A stretch of 64,000 nt of DNA from Pseudomonadota bacterium. Lineage in GTDB: Bacteria; Pseudomonadota; Alphaproteobacteria; Rhizobiales; Xanthobacteraceae. A model generated the notes under the pieces. The model saw only the letters and a list, made by a program, of their open reading frames with translations, did no database searches and was not told the DNA's origin. The stretch lies in the NCBI GenBank assembly GCA_023422775.1, contig JAFAGM010000064.1:1-64000 (forward strand). The letters run 5' to 3'. A program made the position numbers and the translations under genes. Shown piece after piece: positions 26,894 through 34,330 of this stretch (positions within the stretch are counted from its first letter, which is position 1; each line of letters opens with the position of its first letter).

Positions 26894-27069
26894 CGATTTC
26901 TCTGTCGCCCGAATCGACCGCCACGCCTGTGGCGGCGGAACCACAATGGCGCGTATTCGGCCACTGGACGGGGAGCCAACCAATTGACGCTCCCGGCGAA
27001 TTGAGAGCAAATCGGTCAGCCTGATCGGGATTTTGCGCGCTTTTCGAGCCGACGTTTTTGCTCTTGGGA

Positions 27070-28197
27070 ATGGATTGCATGCGCGGCTCTCTGCAGCCAT
27101 CGCGGGCTTGGAAAATCCGCATCGGTGACGCGCTGACGCGGCTGGTCGCGATGGCGTTCGTCCTCGTCGGCATCATGTCCGACGCGCAGGCGCAAGCGCC
27201 GCCAACCCCGCCACCGGCGCCCGAACCGACAGCGATCATGGTCAATTCGATGGTGTCGTCGAACGCAGCGCTGGCCAATCTCGGCAGCAACTTTCTGGAG
27301 CGGCTCGGCAACCAGCAGAGCAACGGCTTCAACCGCCTGCAGCGGACCAATCCGGGAGGCGGCGGCGCCTCCGAAAGCACGGAGCCGCCGCGCTACCGGG
27401 CCTGGTTCGAAGGCTACGGGAATTCCACCAGGAACGGCGCAGTGGACGGTTTTGTCGGCGACAGCCGCAAAACCTGGGGCGGCGTCGCCGGCATCGGCGC
27501 GCGCGTGGCGCCGGGCATCAATCTCGGCTTTTCCGTCGACCAGAGCCGCTCGGCGATCGACGTTCCTCTGGCGCTGCAATCGGCCACGCTGGATCTGACC
27601 CAACTCGGCTTCACCGCCTCCGTCGACAGCGGTCCCTGGACCTGGGCGACCGCGGCCGTGCACGGTTTCGGCAACATCTATTCGCGCCGGGATACGGGAC
27701 TGGGGATTGCGACCGCCGGCTACAACGCGCGGCTCGACGGCGTACTGAGCGAGATCAGCTATTACTGGACCAGGGACCAGGGCCGCGTCGTGCCCAAGGG
27801 CGCGTTCGAATATGTCCGCGCGCGGACCGGGTCGTTGCAGGAGATCGGCGGTCTCGATCCGGTCGCGGCGACCGGCGCGACCGTGCAGCGCGCACGGCTC
27901 CTGATCGGCGCGGAGGTCGGCCACTACTGGATCTTCGACCGCAAGATTCTCGATCTGTCGGCCTACGGCAAGTTCGTCGATAATCTCGTGCAGAACTTCT
28001 CCGACATCACCGTCAGCCTCGGCGCCCAGAGCATCACGTTCCAGGGCATCGGCGAAGGCCAGTACGGAATGGATGCGGGCGCCTCGGTGTCGCTGAGCCT
28101 GACCAATACCGCGCGCCTCTACGCCAATTACGACGCCAGGTTCCGCAATGCGATGCAGTCGCATCAGGGCACGATGGGCGTGGAGATGAGGTGGTAG
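27070..28197 (+). CDS. Outer-membrane beta-barrel protein of autotransporter-barrel type
   Basis: About 375 residues. A signal peptide (LVAMAFVLVGIMSDAQAQ) is followed by a proline-rich linker, a short helical part (MVSSNAALANLGSNFLERLG) and a barrel region of about 260 residues with alternating aromatic strands, starting YRAWFEGYGNSTRNG and ending in ...GTMGVEMRW, a terminal aromatic residue typical of BAM substrates. It looks like an autotransporter barrel with almost no passenger. The start could be ATG 27070 or 27079; a TTG at 27058 is less likely. Function unknown. Confidence 0.78.
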   Translation: MDCMRGSLQPSRAWKIRIGDALTRLVAMAFVLVGIMSDAQAQAPPTPPPAPEPTAIMVNSMVSSNAALANLGSNFLERLGNQQSNGFNRLQRTNPGGGGASESTEPPRYRAWFEGYGNSTRNGAVDGFVGDSRKTWGGVAGIGARVAPGINLGFSVDQSRSAIDVPLALQSATLDLTQLGFTASVDSGPWTWATAAVHGFGNIYSRRDTGLGIATAGYNARLDGVLSEISYYWTRDQGRVVPKGAFEYVRARTGSLQEIGGLDPVAATGATVQRARLLIGAEVGHYWIFDRKILDLSAYGKFVDNLVQNFSDITVSLGAQSITFQGIGEGQYGMDAGASVSLSLTNTARLYANYDARFRNAMQSHQGTMGVEMRW

Positions 28198-28227
28198 GGG
28201 TAGCGGTGAATCGGCCGTTCGTGGCCT

Positions 28228-28325
28228 TCATGGTTCGAGACGCGCGGCGCTGCCGCGCTCCTCACCATGAGGACCTCAGACCTCATCCTGAGGAGCATCG
28301 CGAAGCGATGCGTCTCGAAGGATGA
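28228..28325. repeat. Long imperfect palindromic intergenic repeat
   Basis: The outer arms TCATGGTTCGAGACG (28228-28242) and CGTCTCGAAGGATGA (28311-28325) pair, as do the inner arms CTCCTCACCATGAGG (28259-28273) and CCTCATCCTGAGGAG (28281-28295). The right half also carries the small hairpin GCATCGCGAAGCGATGC. I recognise this element as a frequent intergenic repeat of Bradyrhizobium and Rhodopseudomonas. It sits between two convergent genes and may act as a bidirectional transcript end. Confidence 0.85.
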
Positions 28326-28340
28326 ATGCCGCCGTATCTG

Positions 28341-29489
28341 CTAGGCCCGGTCGACCCTGACGACGCGGCCTTTTTCGATCGCGAGCGCCAGCCTGCCGTG
28401 TTTCAGCGCAAGTGCTGCTTCGCCGAACAATTCGCGGCGCCAGCCGTGCAGGGCGGCGACGTCGGCGTGATCGTCGGCGGCGATCTGGTCGAGGTCGTCG
28501 ACGGTGGCGATCACCTTGCTGGCGACGGCATGGCGTTCCGACGTCATCCGCAGCAGCACCTTCAGCAGTTCGACGGTCGCAGCGCCGTTTGAATTGCCGC
28601 GCGGCTTGTCGAGTTTCGGCAGGGTGTGGGGATCGCGGGCGAGGCCGCGCTGCACGGCGGCGATGATATCGCTGCCCCATTTCGAGCGGTCAAAGCCCTT
28701 CGGCAGCGAGCGCAGATTGGCGAGGCGCTCCAGCGAGGTCGGCGCGTGGGTGGCGATGTCGCCGACAGCATCGTCCTTCAGTACGCGTGAGCGCGGCACA
28801 TCGCGGCCTTGTGCTTCCTGCTCGCGCCAGGCCGCCACTTCCATCAGCACCGCGAGTTCCTTTGGCTTGCGGACCCGCGTCTTGAGCCGCTCCCAGGCGC
28901 GCTCAGGGTGAAAATCATAGGTTTTAGGCGAGGTCAGGACTTCCATCTCCTCGCTGACCCAGTCGTTGCGGCCACGCTTCTTCAGGTCGGCGTCGAGCGC
29001 TGCGAATACGTCGCGCAGATGGGTGACGTCGGAGACCGCGTAATGCATCTGCTCCGGCGTCAGCGGCCGGCGCGACCAGTCGGTGAAGCGGTGGGTCTTG
29101 TCCGGCCGGTGACCGGTGACGCGCTCGACGAGCTGGTCATAGGCGATGCTGTCGCCGTAACCCAGCACCATCGCGGCGACCTGGGTGTCGAAGATCGGGT
29201 GCGGAATGGTGTTCGACAGGTGCCAGACGATTTCGATGTCCTGGCGGGCGGCGTGGAACACCTTCAGCACCGCCTCGTTCCCCATCAGTTCGAAGAACGG
29301 CTTGAGGTCGATCCCGGGCGCCAGCGTGTCGATCACGACGGCTTCCTCCGCGCTCGCCAGCTGCACGACGCAGAGCAGGGGGTAGTACGTCGTCTCCCGC
29401 AGGAACTCGGTATCGACGGTGATGACCTTGTGTTGGGCGAGCCGGGAGCAGGCGGCAGCGAGGTCGGAAGTGGTGGTAATCAGATCCAT
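28341..29489 (-). CDS. rnd: Ribonuclease D
   Basis: 382 residues from an ATG at 29489 (MDLITTTSDLAAACSRLAQH). The DEDDy exonuclease residues are visible: VDTEFLRE (Asp, Glu), FHAARQDIEIVW (Asp) and HYAVSDVTHLRDV (Tyr, Asp). A C-terminal HRDC region follows (VAAWREQEAQGRDVPRSRVL). RNase D trims 3' ends of tRNA precursors and other stable RNAs. Upstream in-frame codons to 29543 lack the family pattern and are excluded. Confidence 0.95.
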   Translation of the reverse strand: MDLITTTSDLAAACSRLAQHKVITVDTEFLRETTYYPLLCVVQLASAEEAVVIDTLAPGIDLKPFFELMGNEAVLKVFHAARQDIEIVWHLSNTIPHPIFDTQVAAMVLGYGDSIAYDQLVERVTGHRPDKTHRFTDWSRRPLTPEQMHYAVSDVTHLRDVFAALDADLKKRGRNDWVSEEMEVLTSPKTYDFHPERAWERLKTRVRKPKELAVLMEVAAWREQEAQGRDVPRSRVLKDDAVGDIATHAPTSLERLANLRSLPKGFDRSKWGSDIIAAVQRGLARDPHTLPKLDKPRGNSNGAATVELLKVLLRMTSERHAVASKVIATVDDLDQIAADDHADVAALHGWRRELFGEAALALKHGRLALAIEKGRVVRVDRA

Positions 29490-29638
29490 GAACAATCCAT
29501 GACGCTTACCAGAGGCGTTCTGCCGAAAGCGCTGATATGTCAAGGGTGTTGAGCGGGATTTGCGGCGCGAAATTGCGCCTGATCACGGCTTTTTTGCGTC
29601 GAGGCGGGGGCGGCGGCGTCAGCAGTCGCGGAATCCGG

Positions 29639-30064
29639 TCAGCGTCGCACTGGGCGTCCCTTGCTCTGTCGGGCGAGTTCGAGAAATTTCAGCTTGATCT
29701 GCGCGAACAGGCCCGGCGGAATGAAGCCGTAGCTGAATACATCGGGTCTTCCGGGAATTGGTGACAAGCCGGCGTTCGGCCACTCGTCGATGTTATGTTC
29801 CGAAACGATAACCCAGCTCGGCGCGTTATCGAGGCGGAGGGCCTGTTTGACCTTCGCCGGAATTTCGATGCCGACCGTATTGGTATCCGGCGGCGAATGC
29901 GTGATCGGCAGCAGCACGACGTAGCGTGGCTTCGTCAGGCTGTCGCTAGAGGCGACAAGGCAAGTGGGCCGATCTTTTCCCTGATCGCGCCCGGCGGCTG
30001 CCTCATGAGACCAGAGATAATCGTAGCGGACGATAAGGCCCGGCTTCGGATCGGGAAGGGCCAC
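29639..30064 (-). CDS. PemK/MazF-like toxin of a toxin-antitoxin pair
   Basis: 141 residues from a GTG. The start PDPKPGLIVRYDYLWSHEA followed by GKDRPTCLVASSD and RYVVLLPITHSPP resembles the PemK/MazF fold, where the N-terminal strand plus the conserved K-x-RP-x-x(V) segment forms the RNase active site. It lies 10 bases after a Phd-like antitoxin gene on the same strand. The family is an inference from short motifs. The later part (NIDEWPNAGLSPIPGRPDVFSYGFIPPGLF) is less typical of MazF and resembles uncharacterised growth inhibitors. Confidence 0.65.
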   Translation of the reverse strand: MALPDPKPGLIVRYDYLWSHEAAAGRDQGKDRPTCLVASSDSLTKPRYVVLLPITHSPPDTNTVGIEIPAKVKQALRLDNAPSWVIVSEHNIDEWPNAGLSPIPGRPDVFSYGFIPPGLFAQIKLKFLELARQSKGRPVRR

Positions 30065-30074
30065 GCCGCTGGCT

Positions 30075-30329
30075 TCACTTCAGCAGGTCATCGAGTTTCG
30101 CGTGTTCAGGGTCCATCTCGGCCCTCTCTATTGCATCGATAACCACAGACGTTGCGTCGGCAGTTCGATGGGTGCGCTTGGCGGCGGCGGTGAGCCAATC
30201 ATATTGTTCGGCCGATATTAGTACCAACTCGCGCCGACCATGCCGCGTGATCTCCACCGGCTCGCGCTGCGCCTGATGCTGGAATTCACCGAACTTGCGC
30301 TGGAACTCGAGGGATGTGGTTTGGACCAT
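30075..30329 (-). CDS. Phd/YefM-type antitoxin
   Basis: 84 residues starting MVQTTSLEFQRKFGEFQHQA, with EPVEITRHGRRELVLISAEQYDWL, the typical Phd/YefM N-terminal DNA-binding domain. The C-terminal part (ERAEMDPEHAKLDDLLK) is acidic and would bind the toxin. It precedes the PemK-like gene, matching the antitoxin-first order. An AT-rich palindrome lies 23 bases upstream of its ATG and is the likely autoregulatory operator. Confidence 0.85.
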   Translation of the reverse strand: MVQTTSLEFQRKFGEFQHQAQREPVEITRHGRRELVLISAEQYDWLTAAAKRTHRTADATSVVIDAIERAEMDPEHAKLDDLLK

Positions 30330-30351
30330 GGCAACAGCCCTTCGCGAAAAT

Positions 30352-30364
30352 ACGTATAATACAT
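30352..30364 (-). promoter_or_regulatory. Candidate antitoxin operator overlapping a promoter
   Basis: ACGTAT-A-ATACAT is a 13-base inverted repeat (five of six arm pairs match) within the AT-rich AATACGTATAATACATATAT, unusual in this GC-rich DNA. On the minus strand it contains TATTAT-like -10 sequence. Phd/YefM proteins bind short palindromes of this size (for example GTAC-type) at their own promoters, so autoregulation is expected. Confidence 0.5.
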
Positions 30365-30434
30365 ATATCGCGGAACTCGAAAAAGCAAATCGGCGTTTGC
30401 TGCCGCCGCCCTGCGGGATATGTCGGCAGCGCTC

Positions 30435-30545
30435 TTATTCGTAATGAACGCGCTGCGACCGGCGTCGGCCCGACGGCATCGCCAGCACGATCAGGCACAG
30501 CCCGATCATCGCCATTCCAATGAATTCGAAAGCAAAGGCGTCCAC
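30435..30545 (-). CDS. Possible small membrane protein (36 aa)
   Basis: A GTG at 30545 opens a 36-residue frame starting VDAFAFEFIGMAMIGLCLIV, then LAMPSGRRRSQRVHYE. It is one hydrophobic helix followed by a basic tail, a common small-membrane-protein layout. A GGGGGAGAG ribosome-binding site lies 5 bases upstream, strong for this genome. It is too short to trust without comparative data. Confidence 0.5.
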   Translation of the reverse strand: MDAFAFEFIGMAMIGLCLIVLAMPSGRRRSQRVHYE

Positions 30546-30738
30546 GGCAATCTCTCCCCCAATATGCCGATAGATTTGTGGGGAGCGCGTTGACCGTTTC
30601 TTAATTTGTGGAGGCTGGGCGCGATGCGCGTCGGCGGATGGTGCACGAGCGATTAAGGATTTCAGTTAACGGGGAGGTTCAAGTGCAACAGAGCGCCGCC
30701 GGCCCGCACTTCGAATCGTAACGCTGAAATCTCAAAAA

Positions 30739-30816
30739 CGTCATTGCGAGCGCAGCGAAGCAATCCATGGAGCCGCGGGAAAAGTGTGGATTGCTTCGCT
30801 ACGCTCGCAATGACGG
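30739..30816. repeat. Palindromic intergenic repeat (CGTCATTGCGAG type), copy 1
   Basis: The arms are CGTCATTGCGAGCGCAGCGA and its near complement TCGCTACGCTCGCAATGACG, with AGCAATCCA/TGGATTGCT extending the stem; the loop is about 20 bases. I recognise this as a very common intergenic repeat in bradyrhizobia. A second copy is at 52860-52939. It lies 16 bases before the 3' end of selO, and could end transcripts. Confidence 0.88.
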
Positions 30817-30831
30817 GGAAAGATCGGTGTC

Positions 30832-32304
30832 TCACGTCCCGCAGAACGTCCGCAGTACGCGCTGGTCCGGCAGCGGCGGCTCCGCATAGGCCGCGTACGC
30901 CAGCTGATCCTCGAACGGCTTTGACAGCACCGTCAGCAATTCCTCGAACGGCTTGTAATCGTCGTTCACTGCGGCCTGGATCACCGCTTCGATGCGGTGG
31001 TTGCGCGGGATGAAGGCCGGATTGACCGCGCGCATTGCGGCCTGCCGTTCCGCGGCCGACTGTGGTTCCTCGGCGATGCGCTGGCGCCAGCGCGCGGCCC
31101 ATTCTTCATACGCTGCGGGATCGGTGAACTGATCGCGCACCTTGTCGGCGGCACCGTCGCCTGCGGCATCGCTGAGATGGCGGAAGGTGAGGGTGAAGTC
31201 GGCCGCATTCTTCGCCATGGCGTCGAGCAGATCCTGCACCAGCGCCTCGTCGCCGTCGCGTTCGGTGAACAGGCCGATCTTCCGGCGCAGGCCCGACTGA
31301 TAGGCGGCGGTGAACTTCTCGGCGAACTCGCCGAGTATGAATTGCGCCTGCTCGATCGCCTTGTTCTGGTCGTCGGAGAACAGCGGCAGCAGGCATTCGG
31401 CCAGCCGCGTCAGATTCCACAGCGCGATCCGCGGCTGGTTGGCGTAGGCGTAGCGGCCCATCTCGTCGATCGACGAAAACACCTGCGCGGGATTGTATTC
31501 GTCCATGAACGCGCACGGGCCGTAGTCGATGGTCTCGCCTGATATCGACGTGTTGTCGGTGTTCATGACGCCATGGATGAAGCCGACCAGCAGCCAGCGC
31601 GCGACCAGATCGGCCTGGCGGGCGACGACGCGTTCGAGCAGCGCGTGATGGGGGCGCTCGGCTATTCCGATGTCGGGGTAGTGCCTGGCGATGACGTGGT
31701 CGGCCAGCGCGCGCACGCCGTCGGTGTCGCCACGCGCGGCAAAGAACTGGAAGGTGCCGACGCGGATATGGCTCGACGCCACACGGGTGAGCACGGCGCC
31801 CGGCAGCATGGTCTCGCGCTGAACGCGCTCGCCCGAGGTCACCGCGGCCAGCGAGCGGGTGGTCGGGATACCGAGCGCGAACATCGCCTCGCTGACGATG
31901 TACTCGCGCAGGACCGGTCCGAGCGCGGCGCGGCCGTCGCCCCGGCGCGAAAACGGCGTGGGTCCCGATCCCTTGAGCTGGATGTCGCGGCGGACGCCAT
32001 CCTTGTCGATGACCTCGCCGAGCAGGATGGCGCGGCCGTCGCCCAGTTGCGGGACGAACTGGCCGAACTGGTGGCCGGCATAAGCCATCGCGATCGGGTC
32101 GGCCCCATCGGGGAGGCGCTTTCCGGCAAGGATTTCAGCCCCTTCCGGGCTCTCCAGCAGGTCCGGATCGAGGCCGAGATGGACGGCGAGCGCCCGGTTC
32201 AGCTTGATCAGCCGGGGGGCGGCGACGGGCGTCGGGGCCACGCGGGCGAAAAAGCTCGACGGCAAGGCCGCATAGGTGTTCTGGAACGGAAAATGGACGG
32301 TCAT
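30832..32304 (-). CDS. selO: SelO / YdiU protein adenylyltransferase
   Basis: 490 residues from an ATG at 32304 (MTVHFPFQNTYAALPSSFF). YdiU/SelO signatures are AMAYAGHQFGQFVPQLGDG, IQLKGSGPTPFSRRGDGRAA, SEAMFALGIPTTRSLA and HGVMNTDNTSISGETIDYG followed by PCAFMDEYNP. The pseudokinase fold transfers AMP to Ser/Thr/Tyr of target proteins, with redox-related targets described in E. coli. The C-terminus RTFCGT keeps the conserved Cys. The divergent aspS starts 190 bases away. Confidence 0.95.
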   Translation of the reverse strand: MTVHFPFQNTYAALPSSFFARVAPTPVAAPRLIKLNRALAVHLGLDPDLLESPEGAEILAGKRLPDGADPIAMAYAGHQFGQFVPQLGDGRAILLGEVIDKDGVRRDIQLKGSGPTPFSRRGDGRAALGPVLREYIVSEAMFALGIPTTRSLAAVTSGERVQRETMLPGAVLTRVASSHIRVGTFQFFAARGDTDGVRALADHVIARHYPDIGIAERPHHALLERVVARQADLVARWLLVGFIHGVMNTDNTSISGETIDYGPCAFMDEYNPAQVFSSIDEMGRYAYANQPRIALWNLTRLAECLLPLFSDDQNKAIEQAQFILGEFAEKFTAAYQSGLRRKIGLFTERDGDEALVQDLLDAMAKNAADFTLTFRHLSDAAGDGAADKVRDQFTDPAAYEEWAARWRQRIAEEPQSAAERQAAMRAVNPAFIPRNHRIEAVIQAAVNDDYKPFEELLTVLSKPFEDQLAYAAYAEPPLPDQRVLRTFCGT

Positions 32305-32494
32305 GACCCAAAAGATAGGCGCGGCTCCGGAATAGGCAACGCTCCATCGGCAGGGGCCGGAAATGTCGCGCCCGGACCGCAAAACAGGCCACCCGATTGG
32401 TTGCCGCTCACGCCTGCGTCGGGTAAACCCTCCCGCACTTCGCGCGGGCTTTGGCCCCCGATTCTGCCCTCCGACATCAGTTTTTGGGATTTCC

Positions 32495-34267
32495 ATGCAT
32501 CGCTACCGGTCACATACATGCGGCGCGCTCCGTGCGAGCGACATCGGGCAAACCGCCCGCCTTTCCGGCTGGTGCCATCGTATCCGCGACCATGGCGGCG
32601 TGCTGTTCATCGATTTGCGCGACCATTACGGCATCACCCAATGCGTGGCCGACCCGGACTCGCCGGCGTTCAAGGAAGTCGAGAAGTTCCGCTCGGAATG
32701 GGTGGTGCGGATCGACGGCAAGGTCCGCAAGCGGCCCGAGGGCACCGACAACCCGGAACTGCCGACCGGTGCGGTGGAAGTCTATGTCAGCGAGATCGAG
32801 GTGCTGGGGCCCGCGGCCGAGCTGCCGCTGCCGGTGTTCGGCGAGCAGGAATATCCTGAGGACATAAGGCTCAAATACCGCTTCCTCGACCTGCGTCGCG
32901 AGAAGCTGCACCAGAACATCATGACCCGCGGCGCCATCGTCGATTCCATGCGCAAGCGGATGAAGGAGCAAGGCTTCTTCGAATTCCAGACCCCGATCCT
33001 GACGGCGTCCTCGCCGGAAGGCGCGCGCGACTTCCTGGTGCCGTCGCGCATCCATCCCGGCAAGTTCTACGCGCTGCCGCAGGCGCCGCAGCAGTACAAG
33101 CAGCTTTTGATGATGTCGGGCTTCGACCGCTACTTCCAGATCGCGCCGTGCTTCCGCGACGAGGACCCGCGCGCCGATCGGCTGCCGGGCGAGTTCTACC
33201 AGCTCGACGTGGAGATGAGCTTCGTCGAGCAGGACGACGTGTTCGCGGCCATGGAGCCCGTCGTGACAGGCGTGTTCGAGGAATTTGCCGGGGGCAAGCC
33301 GGTCACCAAGGGCTGGCGGCGGATTCCGTTTGCGGAAGCCTTGAAGAAATACGGCAGCGACAAGCCCGACCTGCGCAACCCGATCGAGATGCAGGACGTC
33401 TCCGAACATTTCCGTGGCTCCGGCTTCAAGGTGTTCGCGCGGATGCTGGAAGATCCCAAGAACCAGGTCTGGGCGATCCCCGGAGCGGGCGGCGGATCGC
33501 GCGCGTTCTGCGACCGCATGAACTCCTGGGCTCAGGGCGAAGGCCAGCCCGGCCTCGGCTACATCATGTGGCGTGAGGGCGGCGAGGGCGCGGGCCCGCT
33601 CGCCAACAACATCGGCGCGGAGCGGACCGCGGCGATTCGCGCACAACTCGGCATGAAGGAGGGCGACGCCGCCTTCTTCGTCGCCGGCGACCCGGAAAAA
33701 TTCTGGAAGTTCTCCGGCCTGGCGCGCACGAAGGTCGGCGAGGAGTTGAACCTGGTCGACAAGGACCGGTTCGATCTGGCCTGGATCGTCGATTTCCCGA
33801 TGTACGAGTATGACGAGACCGAGAAGAAGATCGACTTCTCGCACAATCCGTTCTCGATGCCGCAGGGCGGTCTCGAAGCGCTGCAGACCAGGGACCCGCT
33901 CACGATCAAGGCGTTTCAGTACGACATCGTCTGCAACGGCTACGAGATCGCGTCCGGCGGCATCCGCAACCACAAGCCGGAAGCGATGGTGAAGGCGTTC
34001 GAGATCGCGGGCTATGGCGAGAAGGACGTCGTCGAGCGTTTCGGCGGCATGTACCGCGCGTTCCAGTACGGCGCCCCGCCGCATGGCGGCATGGCGGCCG
34101 GCGTCGACCGCATCGTGATGTTGCTCTGCGGCACGACCAACCTGCGCGAAATCTCGCTGTTTCCGATGAACCAGCAGGCCGTGGACCTGTTGATGGGCGC
34201 GCCGTCGGAGGTCACGACCAAGCAGTTGCGCGAGCTTCACATCCGGCTCAATCTGCCGCAAAACTAA
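32495..34267 (+). CDS. aspS: Aspartyl-tRNA synthetase (probably non-discriminating)
   Basis: 590 residues from ATG 32495 (MHRYRSHTCGALRASDIGQT). Anticodon-binding OB domain first, then the class II catalytic core with motif 2 FQIAPCFRDEDPRADR, QLDVEMSF, the bacterial GAD insertion domain, and motif 3 GGMAAGVDRIVML. Lacking a separate AsnRS, most alphaproteobacteria use a non-discriminating enzyme with GatCAB; that assignment is inference here. Upstream in-frame sequence to 32363 has no family support. Confidence 0.95.
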   Translation: MHRYRSHTCGALRASDIGQTARLSGWCHRIRDHGGVLFIDLRDHYGITQCVADPDSPAFKEVEKFRSEWVVRIDGKVRKRPEGTDNPELPTGAVEVYVSEIEVLGPAAELPLPVFGEQEYPEDIRLKYRFLDLRREKLHQNIMTRGAIVDSMRKRMKEQGFFEFQTPILTASSPEGARDFLVPSRIHPGKFYALPQAPQQYKQLLMMSGFDRYFQIAPCFRDEDPRADRLPGEFYQLDVEMSFVEQDDVFAAMEPVVTGVFEEFAGGKPVTKGWRRIPFAEALKKYGSDKPDLRNPIEMQDVSEHFRGSGFKVFARMLEDPKNQVWAIPGAGGGSRAFCDRMNSWAQGEGQPGLGYIMWREGGEGAGPLANNIGAERTAAIRAQLGMKEGDAAFFVAGDPEKFWKFSGLARTKVGEELNLVDKDRFDLAWIVDFPMYEYDETEKKIDFSHNPFSMPQGGLEALQTRDPLTIKAFQYDIVCNGYEIASGGIRNHKPEAMVKAFEIAGYGEKDVVERFGGMYRAFQYGAPPHGGMAAGVDRIVMLLCGTTNLREISLFPMNQQAVDLLMGAPSEVTTKQLRELHIRLNLPQN

Positions 34268-34330
34268 GGGTTAGAATGAAGACTGGCCTCGGCTCGCAGT
34301 CCGGGGCCGGCGAAGCGCGTGGGGGAGTGC

